Positions 1 through 7,027 of a stretch of DNA of 64,000 nucleotides are shown in pieces (the stretch's first letter is position 1; the number at the start of each line of letters is the position of its first letter). The stretch covers positions 186,001 to 250,000 of the forward strand of contig NZ_ARQF01000020.1 in the NCBI RefSeq assembly GCF_000384815.1, in the 5' to 3' direction. The notes beneath the pieces were generated by a model. The model was given only the letters and a program-made list of their open reading frames with translations. It was not told the origin of the DNA and searched no databases. The translations under genes were made by a program, and so were the position numbers. This DNA comes from Halodesulfovibrio aestuarii DSM 17919 = ATCC 29578. GTDB taxonomy: Bacteria; Desulfobacterota; Desulfovibrionia; Desulfovibrionales; Desulfovibrionaceae.

Positions 1-298
1 CGAAATCAGTGAAGACCTTGCGAAAAAAGAAAATATTGCCAACGGCGAGACTGTTCATGTTTCCAGTCTGCGCGGCAAGCTCGAGTGTGTTGCCATCGTA
101 ACTAAACGCATCAAGCCTTACAAAGTCCATGGTCAGGACGTACATCTCGTTGGCCTGCCTTGGCATTATGGCTGGGTGACACCGAAAAACGGTGGTGATT
201 CTGCAAACCTCCTCACACCTTCTGTGGGCGACCCTAACACCGGTATTCCGGAAACCAAGGCGTTCATGGTCAACGTGAGCAAGATAAAGAGAGCGTAA
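1..298 (+). CDS. fdhA: Formate dehydrogenase catalytic subunit, C-terminal end (partial)
   Basis: The window opens inside an open frame (codons from base 2) that ends with TAA at 296-298, so only about 99 C-terminal residues are present. They form the molybdopterin-dinucleotide-binding barrel of a DMSO-reductase-family oxidoreductase, including the stretch LPWHYGW, which is typical of formate dehydrogenase alpha subunits. The stop lies 3 bases before fdhB, so the two are one operon. The family oxidises formate to CO2 at a Mo/W-bis-MGD centre; in Desulfovibrio the enzyme is periplasmic and usually has Sec or Cys at the active site, which is outside this window. Assignment rests on the C-terminal motif and the beta-subunit neighbour. 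Confidence 0.85.
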   Translation, partial: EISEDLAKKENIANGETVHVSSLRGKLECVAIVTKRIKPYKVHGQDVHLVGLPWHYGWVTPKNGGDSANLLTPSVGDPNTGIPETKAFMVNVSKIKRA

Positions 299-301
299 GT
301 C

Positions 302-1012
302 ATGGCAAAGAAATTCTTCGTTGATCTTACCCGCTGTACGGCATGCCGTGGCTGTCAGGTTGCGTGCAAGCAATGGAAAAAGCTTCCGGCTGAAGCAACT
401 GTCAACTGGGGTTCACATCAAAACCCTAAGGACCTTAGCTTCAATACGCTGCGGCTTGTCCGTTTCGAGGAAATCGTAAACAATGGTAAAGTTGACTGGC
501 TATTCTTCCCAGAACAATGCCGACACTGTTACGAGCCGCCTTGCCTCGGGCAGGCGGAACTCGATGACGAACGCGCAGTTATTCAGGACGAAGCAACAGG
601 CGCAGTTATTTTTACCGAGTACACCAAAAATGTTGATGCTGACGGCGTTCGCGAGGCGTGCCCGTATGATATTCCGCGCAAGGATCCTGCAACGGGACAA
701 CTCTCAAAATGCGATATGTGCATTGACCGTATTCAAAACGGTATGAAGCCAGCCTGTGTTCTTTCCTGCCCGACAGGTGCTATGACCTTCGGTGACGAAG
801 ACGAAATCGACGCACTGGCAAAGGATCGACTCGCAGCAGCACAAAAGCGCTATCCAGAAGCCGTCCTCGGTGATCCGGATGATGTACGTGTGGTCTACCT
901 GTTCCAACAGGATCCTGCAAAATACTTTAAAAAGGCTATTGCAGCCGCATCCCCTAATATGATGAATCGTAAGCAGATGTTTGCACGTCTGCTCGGCACC
1001 TCAAAGGCATAG
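302..1012 (+). CDS. fdhB: Formate dehydrogenase iron-sulfur (beta) subunit
   Basis: A 236-residue polyferredoxin that passes electrons from the catalytic subunit to periplasmic c-type cytochromes. Four clusters of cysteines are visible: CTACRGCQVACKQ near residues 12-24, CRHCYEPPC near 73-81, CPYDIP near 120 and CDMCIDR near 137, followed by CVLSCPTGAM. This is the usual arrangement for four [4Fe-4S] clusters in Desulfovibrio FdhB. No signal peptide is seen, as expected for a subunit exported with a Tat-targeted partner. It starts 3 bases after the fdhA stop and is followed by an intrinsic terminator, so it closes the operon. Length fits the family. Confidence 0.93.
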   Translation: MAKKFFVDLTRCTACRGCQVACKQWKKLPAEATVNWGSHQNPKDLSFNTLRLVRFEEIVNNGKVDWLFFPEQCRHCYEPPCLGQAELDDERAVIQDEATGAVIFTEYTKNVDADGVREACPYDIPRKDPATGQLSKCDMCIDRIQNGMKPACVLSCPTGAMTFGDEDEIDALAKDRLAAAQKRYPEAVLGDPDDVRVVYLFQQDPAKYFKKAIAAASPNMMNRKQMFARLLGTSKA

Positions 1013-1031
1013 CAATTCACGCTCCTGATAG

Positions 1032-1068
1032 AGAGGCATGCAGTCCACCATCTGCATGCCTCTTTTTT
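1032..1068 (+). terminator. Intrinsic terminator after fdhB
   Basis: An 11-bp perfect stem (1032-1042 with 1053-1063, AGAGGCATGCA and complement) is followed by a run of T, 20 bases after the fdhB stop. Confidence 0.9.
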
Positions 1069-1233
1069 AAATTCAGAAATGTCATCTTCAAATTTTTTTA
1101 TAGTGTGCCAACGCCCTACCTATAAAAATTAAAAAAGCCCCACCTGATATCAAGCTCGAAGTTCTTCTCCTCCATGCTTTTTATTAGATGAGGCCTCTTA
1201 TGGCTTATGTATTGATCGTGTTAGCTGACATTA

Positions 1234-2436
1234 CTAAAAAGTAACCCCTAACTCTACAGCCCCGCCATACACTCCACTCCCACCGTATGCACCAGCTACA
1301 TCCAAATGAAATGCACCAAATGGAGAAAATCCTAAACCAGCAGTCACTGTTCCCGGAATAGTTCCGAGCATGTCGTATCGGTAGCCGGCACGCAGCTGAA
1401 CCCAGTCAAAAGCATTTATTTCAGCACCGACTCCGACAAACTGCGTGTCATCGAAGGAGTTACTAAAGCTGTTAATCGTGCCGGTAACATTATCAAAACG
1501 TTCGCGCTTTGTTAATTCGACATCAGCAGAAAGAGTAATCCAATCTATAGGAGTATACGCGGTCCCCACCGTAACCATCGGGTTAAGTTTGTACTCCCCT
1601 TTCACAGCGGATAACCCTTTGCCATTCCCATCGATATCAAAAGATTTCGGAACAAGGTTCTGAGCAGTAACAGCAAATGTCACATCGTAATGGGTTGTAA
1701 AAGCGACTCCAAGGTCAACATTACCTGTAAATTCAGAGTGTTTAAAGTCATCCAATTCGACATCGTCACTATCAAAAGAATCAACTTTCTGCACATATTT
1801 CATTGTCCGTACTTCTTGAAGTTTTGGACTAACGCCAACATAAAGGTCACCATACTTCACGGTAAACTTTTTAGCGAATGTCACCCCGTACTCTGTGGCA
1901 TTAAATAGAAATGCACCACCCTGAGACTGTAACGGGTTGCCCGCAATTGCATTAGCGACATCAGCATCAATATCTCCAATATCACCAAAGCCAAAAGAAT
2001 CAACATGGGTCACAGCAAAAAAACCAAACGTTACTAAATCGGCAGGAACAACAACCGAAGCACCTGCACTTACTTGAGCATTAAGAGTAGAATCATTAAC
2101 GCCTGTTAATAGCTGTTTTGCCTTCTGGATTTCTTCAATTGAAGAGCCTGCATCTAAATCGATCGCATCCTTGAGATCATCCAGATCCTCCACCAAATTA
2201 TCCTTATCGTAAAAAACCCCGGAAACACTCGGTAGCGCTAATCCAATATCATCTGATTCTTCATACTTGGCAGCTAAAGCAGGGTTATGAAATAAGGCTG
2301 TTTTGTAGTCAGCAGAAGCAACACCACACCCTCCCATCCCTAGAGAGCGAGCATCTGTCAGCTGTTGTGCAAATGATGTTTCTGCAAAAATGCAAAGCAA
2401 AAACATCATAAAATACGCAACTTTTATCATTCTCAT
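1234..2436 (-). CDS. Outer-membrane beta-barrel protein, TraF_2-like
   Basis: A 400-residue secreted protein. Residues 1-23 are a signal peptide ending in SFA-QQ. The mature start ARSLGMGGCGVASADYKTALFHNPA is split by the motif LGMGG...A...NPA, which is characteristic of outer-membrane proteins related to OmpP1/FadL and of the conjugal-transfer TraF_2 family. The rest alternates short amphipathic strands, and the protein ends in a terminal Phe (ELGVTF), the usual signal for barrel assembly. The gene is monocistronic. The function (a porin or uptake channel) is inferred only; the TraF name is historical and no conjugation genes are nearby. Confidence 0.75.
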   Translation of the reverse strand: MRMIKVAYFMMFLLCIFAETSFAQQLTDARSLGMGGCGVASADYKTALFHNPALAAKYEESDDIGLALPSVSGVFYDKDNLVEDLDDLKDAIDLDAGSSIEEIQKAKQLLTGVNDSTLNAQVSAGASVVVPADLVTFGFFAVTHVDSFGFGDIGDIDADVANAIAGNPLQSQGGAFLFNATEYGVTFAKKFTVKYGDLYVGVSPKLQEVRTMKYVQKVDSFDSDDVELDDFKHSEFTGNVDLGVAFTTHYDVTFAVTAQNLVPKSFDIDGNGKGLSAVKGEYKLNPMVTVGTAYTPIDWITLSADVELTKRERFDNVTGTINSFSNSFDDTQFVGVGAEINAFDWVQLRAGYRYDMLGTIPGTVTAGLGFSPFGAFHLDVAGAYGGSGVYGGAVELGVTF

Positions 2437-2979
2437 TGTAGAACCCCTCGTAATTCACTAAAAAATTGATATAGTTTCGACCAATACACTACATCTGCTA
2501 TCATTATTTATTCTAAAAAGGAATCAACACTCATTTATCACTGGTTATACAATTGTTAAGCTGAGTTATATAAGAAAAATACTATTTCTATCTCATGTAT
2601 ACATATACAAAAAAAGTCTCAGCATTAACTGAGACTTTTTTTACTTAATAATAACAATGTATATTTTTTAAGAAAAAGACGACTATCTAGAATTGCATGG
2701 GTTTAACATTAACATTATATTACAATATAAATTCTATACAATATAAATGTAAAATTTAAATTACAAAATACATAAACAATGTTTACCAGTGCATCTGATT
2801 TATAACAAAAAATGGACACTACGTTGCAGCAGATGGTGCTATCGCCTAAATTCATTTAACAAGGTTGAATTTCAGACGTGCGAAATTATACATTGATATG
2901 ATCAAGAAATATCAATGCTTGATTTTTCCTGCACCGAAGGCGAACATATATTTTTAAACACCGTATTGAGGTCTTCGTT
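2437..2979. other. 543-bp AT-rich divergent intergenic region
   Basis: Contains the promoters of the outer-membrane gene (minus) and mobB (plus). I see no coding potential. It contains a bidirectional hairpin terminator (2611-2641) that no annotated gene uses, which suggests a short untranslated transcript. Confidence 0.5.
2609..2642. terminator. Orphan bidirectional terminator
   Basis: Stem AGTCTCAG (2615-2622) pairs perfectly with 2629-2636 around a 6-base loop, with A6 before and T7 after, so it would work in either direction. It lies between two divergent genes and terminates neither. Confidence 0.7.
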
Positions 2980-3693
2980 ATGAAAGCTGTCAGCATTGTT
3001 GGATACAAAAAATCTGGTAAAACAACTCTCACCCGCAAACTTGCTGATGCTCTTGAAGCACGCGGCAAGACCGTGACAATTGCAAAATTCACTCACTCCG
3101 GCTTAACCAAACCGGATACCGACACTGGGCAATTCATAAAACAAGGAAGAACCGTCATTGGGCTTAGCGAGGATGAATGCGCCATCCATTGGGGTAATAA
3201 AAAAATGCTGCCAGATGTACTTCCATTAGCACAGGCAGATTACTTGCTGGTTGAGGGAGGGAAGACTCTAAGCTGGCTGCCACGTGTTATCCTCCTGCGC
3301 AAACCGGAAGAACAGGAAACCTTGGACAGAGGGCTTGCTATTGCTTCTTTTGGCGACCTCAAAGCAGCAAACCTTCCAAACTACACTGATGCAAACCTTG
3401 ATGAACTTCTTGACCGTATTGAAAAAAAATCCTTTATGCTGCCAGCACTTGACTGTGGAGCCTGTGGTGAAGAAACTTGTGAAGTCATCGCTCAAAAGAT
3501 AGTTGCGGACAAAGCTACCATAAAAGCATGTAAATCTATCAATAACGCAACAATGACCATTACAGTCAATGGTTCTCCTGTCGGCCTTAACCCCTTTGTA
3601 GAAAACATCATCCGTGGCTCCATAGAAGGAATGCTCGGCTCCTTAAAGGGCTACGCTCCCGGTAGTGACGTCGAGATAAAAATTTCTAAATAA
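2980..3693 (+). CDS. mobB: MobB-type MGD biosynthesis GTPase with C-terminal Fe-S domain
   Basis: A 237-residue protein. The N-terminal part has a P-loop at residues 7-15 (GYKKSGKTT) and the MobB-type TKPDTDTGQF...G segment; MobB binds GTP and helps MobA attach GMP to molybdopterin for enzymes such as formate dehydrogenase. After about residue 150 there is a second module with CGACGEETC and a further Cys near residue 183, resembling a 4Fe-4S (Fer4-like, DUF-type) domain that is not part of the short E. coli MobB. GAGG 8 bases upstream supports the ATG. The location near fdhAB fits its role. A terminator follows. Confidence 0.85.
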   Translation: MKAVSIVGYKKSGKTTLTRKLADALEARGKTVTIAKFTHSGLTKPDTDTGQFIKQGRTVIGLSEDECAIHWGNKKMLPDVLPLAQADYLLVEGGKTLSWLPRVILLRKPEEQETLDRGLAIASFGDLKAANLPNYTDANLDELLDRIEKKSFMLPALDCGACGEETCEVIAQKIVADKATIKACKSINNATMTITVNGSPVGLNPFVENIIRGSIEGMLGSLKGYAPGSDVEIKISK

Positions 3694-3701
3694 AATACAT
3701 G

Positions 3702-3729
3702 AGCCGATCTGCCTGATCGGCTTTTTTTT
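3702..3729 (+). terminator. Terminator after mobB
   Basis: Stem AGCCGATC (3702-3709) with its complement 3715-3722, followed by T8. Confidence 0.9.
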
Positions 3730-3891
3730 ACCGCTTATACAGCAGGACTCACACCTACCGCTTACTCCTTCCAACACTTGCTGCCACAAGAAGTCTGCTA
3801 GATTCTTGGCACGGCTCTACACACAACGAAACACGGTGCAACAGGTAATGATATAAACAGGTACAACCGTTCCCATTCGGTTAGCTGTTTA

Positions 3892-4224
3892 TTAAAATTC
3901 GCTCACAGCGTCGTCGCGACTTGTATACATACCAAACAATTGGTCATAACCCGATATTTCGAATACTTCTTGAATATAATCACGCGCACAGCACACTGCA
4001 ACTTTACCACCATTTGGATGAAGTTGCTGATATGCCATAACTAAAATTCTAAGACCGGCACTATTAATATAATCAAGCTCTTCAAAATCGAACAGTAAGC
4101 GCTGGTTTCCTCCACCAATCAATTCTTCCACTTTAATCTCAAGCTCTTTTGTATGGGAACCATCCAGACGGTTGCTCATTGCGAGAATCGTACAGTTGGG
4201 TAAATCAATGGTTGTTAATGCCAT
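3892..4224 (-). CDS. STAS-domain anti-sigma factor antagonist (RsbV/SpoIIAA type)
   Basis: A 110-residue single STAS domain. The segment YINSAGLRIL at about residues 53-62 carries the conserved Ser that is phosphorylated by an RsbW-type kinase and released by a PP2C phosphatase. It is the third gene of a minus-strand operon, 13 bases after the kinase gene, with AAGGAG 6 bases before its ATG. Together the three genes form a complete partner-switching module. In sulfate reducers the target is often not a sigma factor but a kinase, cyclase or adhesion system; the output here is not visible. Confidence 0.9.
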   Translation of the reverse strand: MALTTIDLPNCTILAMSNRLDGSHTKELEIKVEELIGGGNQRLLFDFEELDYINSAGLRILVMAYQQLHPNGGKVAVCCARDYIQEVFEISGYDQLFGMYTSRDDAVSEF

Positions 4225-4237
4225 ATATGGCTCCTTT

Positions 4238-4678
4238 CTAGTGAGTTTCCGAATTTATCCTTGCACAAATAAGAGCGTAGTTTTTTCCTGCAGACCTATA
4301 ATACGTAAACGAATCCATAAGCTTACGCACCAAATGTACACCCATGCCGCCTATTGGTTTCTGCCTGTCTTCTATCGGAGTGTTTAATTCCGGCTCCTGT
4401 ATTTTGGAGATGTCAAAGGGCATCCCCTCATCTATAATCTTGGCATAGAAGACGCCCCGATCAATACACACTACAACATCCACTTCGGGAGTTTGCGTCT
4501 CGTTAAAAGCATAGTTAAAGATGTTACTTATCAGCTCATCCAGTGCGAGGGTAATCTTAAATACTACAGAAGGCGCAATAGAGCGCTCCTCTGCCATATC
4601 ATCAATTGCAGATACAAGTTTGATGAATTCATCGCGCGTGCGAATTACCATTCTATAGCATATGCGCCCGCTATTCAT
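4238..4678 (-). CDS. RsbW-like serine-protein kinase (HATPase_c anti-sigma factor)
   Basis: A 146-residue GHKL ATPase. The N-box is seen as LALDELISNIFNYAF and the G1/G2 region as IIDEGMPFDIS and PIGGMGVHLVRKLMD, as in RsbW/SpoIIAB. I place the start at 4678: AGGAG lies 10 bases upstream within the end of the phosphatase gene, giving an 8-base overlap; the longer open frame reaches into the phosphatase in a frame with no family similarity. It should phosphorylate the adjacent STAS protein and be countered by the upstream phosphatase. Confidence 0.87.
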   Translation of the reverse strand: MNSGRICYRMVIRTRDEFIKLVSAIDDMAEERSIAPSVVFKITLALDELISNIFNYAFNETQTPEVDVVVCIDRGVFYAKIIDEGMPFDISKIQEPELNTPIEDRQKPIGGMGVHLVRKLMDSFTYYRSAGKNYALICARINSETH

Positions 4679-6944
4679 TCTTATCATTCTCCTGCATGAA
4701 GAAATCACTATTACAAATGGTTGTATCCTGACACCCTTCATTTGCAGTTTTATCTTTCTTAAGTACAACAAGTGTTACATCATCTGCATTCGGGATATTC
4801 TTTTGCCATGCCTCAACAGCATCAAGCACGTAATCTCTTATTTCCTCAGCAGTTTTTGTAGCATGTTCACGGATAATATCACGCACACGCTCTTTACCGA
4901 ACAAATCTCCGTATCCACCTTTTCTCGCTTCCCATATTCCGTCAGTTCCCATAAAAATTATAGTTCCCTGTTGGGATAGCTCTATTTCGCTTTCCTCATA
5001 TTCAAAACGCTCTATCACACCAAGCGGCAATCCTTTGCCTCGCAGTTCTATAAAATCATCCTGCTCCGGCAGATACACGATTGCGGGATCATGCCCTGCC
5101 CGAACCCAACGAACAATATTACTATGCTGCATTATTTCCAGATAAAACAGAGTCATAAATTGCCCCGTACCATGCACATCCTGCGCAAGCAGATTACTCA
5201 CCTGAGAAACCCTGCGGGAAGCACTTATTCGTGAGCATTCAGTATGCACCCTCAACAAAGCACGAGCCGTAGTCATCAATAAGGCAGAGGCTACACCATG
5301 GCCAGAGACATCACCGACAACAACAGAAAGCACAGGCTCCCCGTCACACGCAGTCATATAATAATCGTAATAGTCTCCACCAGTTTGATCACAATAGCGA
5401 ATAGCACCTGAGATTTGCCATCCCGGCAATTTTGGACTCCGGGCCGGAAGCAGGTTCTCCTGAATTCCCTGCGCCACATCAAGAGCCTGCTGTGTTTCCA
5501 GTAGATGTTCGAGCTGCGGACCTATCCGGTTAAACGTCTCCACAAGCGTATCGCGTTCGTCACCAGTTTTAAAATCAACCCGTGCACCAAAATTACCCTG
5601 AGCCAGTTCTTTGAAAGCATCGATCATTAAATTCATCGGCTTAGAGATAGTTTGGCTGGCGTAAATAGCAAAAAAGAACGTCAGGAAGATAATGACAACA
5701 ACAGCTATCTCAACAATGCGCTGTTGAGCAGAGCTTGCCCAGTAGAGATAGGCCAGTATTTTGTTGGTCAGCTGCATTACATCATCTTCCGGCACCACAG
5801 CTATAAAATAACTGTTATCTTTAAATGGCGCCCATGCCACAAGACAAGACACCCCTTCCCACGGCATTAACAACGTACCGGATGTACCGGATGCAACGGC
5901 GTTCATAAATTTTGCTTTCAGTTCATCATTTTCAAACGTAACCCAGCGCTCTTTCGCTCCCCCCATTACCCATGAATACTCTTCATTGTTCTCGCCCCTC
6001 TTATAGGTATGGGCAATTATGCGCAGCCCTGCACTCCCTGTCCTCGTATCATCCGCTTCTTCAGCAAGAATCAAACGAGCATTGTTCGACCATGCCGCCG
6101 TGATATTCCCGCCGGATAATCCTTGCTCCATTAGAATATCCAATCCCACAACGCCAACTATCTCATTTTCCGCACCGTATAGCGGTGCCGAGACTGTGAA
6201 TAACAACTTGCCTGTCGAAATATCCGTCACCGGGGCACGCCAAACTATTTCTTTCTTTTCAACAGCAAGGCGATACCATATTCGTTTGCGCGGATCATAC
6301 CCTTCTGGAAATCCTGCATGAGCAGGATAATAAGCTAACAACCCGGACTTGGTACCAATATAGACTTTGTAGAGAAATGATCCGCATGATTTTTTCAGTT
6401 CTTTGAATAAGGGGAGTAAGCGAATCAGTTTTTCTGCTTCACGCTTTGCAGCAGCTTGTTCGGCCTGCTTCTGCGGCAAGTAAAAAGCCATATTCCCAAG
6501 GGAAATATACTTGCTTATGTCACTGCCATATTTGACCATATGTTCACGAGTCGGCGCGTGTTGTGGATCGACAACAAGATCTGCAGGATACGGGAGAGTC
6601 GGATTAATTTGGTCGGAGAACAGCAGCTTTGAATTTACAGACGGAGGCATCTCCATAAGATTTTGAGATGTAAGAGAAACTACATCAATAATGACGCGTC
6701 GCATCCGTTCACTGCTCTCAAGATTTTCTGCAAAGTTGACTGCAATATTTTCCATAGAGAGACTTGCCTGTTTCACAAGATCATTACGGGTACTCTCAAA
6801 TAAGTATTCTTTTATGTCTGTTTCCAGCTGCTCCACTGTAATCAGCGTACCGCAAATAGGGAGCACGCTGAATAACACCAACGTGAGAAACAGTTTCCAC
6901 CGTAAGGACAATCTGTGAATAAGTGTCAACTTTTTAAGTGCCAT
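4671..6944 (-). CDS. Membrane sensor PP2C-type phosphatase (RsbU/SpoIIE family) with Cache and HAMP
   Basis: 757 residues. A membrane helix at about 15-37, an extracytoplasmic Cache-like sensor domain of about 370 residues, a second helix near 410-430, HAMP (residues about 435-485, SKPMNLMIDAF...GNFGARV) and a C-terminal PP2C domain with GGDYYDYY, VVGDVSGHGVASALLMTTAR and GTDGIWEAR metal-binding segments. The expected reaction is dephosphorylation of the STAS partner in response to a periplasmic ligand. It heads a three-gene operon with the kinase and antagonist. No good ribosome-binding site precedes the ATG, so the start is less certain than the domains. Confidence 0.9.
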   Translation of the reverse strand: MALKKLTLIHRLSLRWKLFLTLVLFSVLPICGTLITVEQLETDIKEYLFESTRNDLVKQASLSMENIAVNFAENLESSERMRRVIIDVVSLTSQNLMEMPPSVNSKLLFSDQINPTLPYPADLVVDPQHAPTREHMVKYGSDISKYISLGNMAFYLPQKQAEQAAAKREAEKLIRLLPLFKELKKSCGSFLYKVYIGTKSGLLAYYPAHAGFPEGYDPRKRIWYRLAVEKKEIVWRAPVTDISTGKLLFTVSAPLYGAENEIVGVVGLDILMEQGLSGGNITAAWSNNARLILAEEADDTRTGSAGLRIIAHTYKRGENNEEYSWVMGGAKERWVTFENDELKAKFMNAVASGTSGTLLMPWEGVSCLVAWAPFKDNSYFIAVVPEDDVMQLTNKILAYLYWASSAQQRIVEIAVVVIIFLTFFFAIYASQTISKPMNLMIDAFKELAQGNFGARVDFKTGDERDTLVETFNRIGPQLEHLLETQQALDVAQGIQENLLPARSPKLPGWQISGAIRYCDQTGGDYYDYYMTACDGEPVLSVVVGDVSGHGVASALLMTTARALLRVHTECSRISASRRVSQVSNLLAQDVHGTGQFMTLFYLEIMQHSNIVRWVRAGHDPAIVYLPEQDDFIELRGKGLPLGVIERFEYEESEIELSQQGTIIFMGTDGIWEARKGGYGDLFGKERVRDIIREHATKTAEEIRDYVLDAVEAWQKNIPNADDVTLVVLKKDKTANEGCQDTTICNSDFFMQENDKNE

Positions 6945-7027
6945 TACACATAGTACCGTACCTCTCTTCTTAATATTGTTATATATCCCTGTAAGATGTG
7001 CCTTTCATTTATAAAAGGATACCAAGC

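Noticed and set aside
1234-2436. Conjugation gene traF as sign of a conjugative element
   Set aside because: The similarity is to the outer-membrane TraF_2/OmpP1-like family; no other transfer gene is present.
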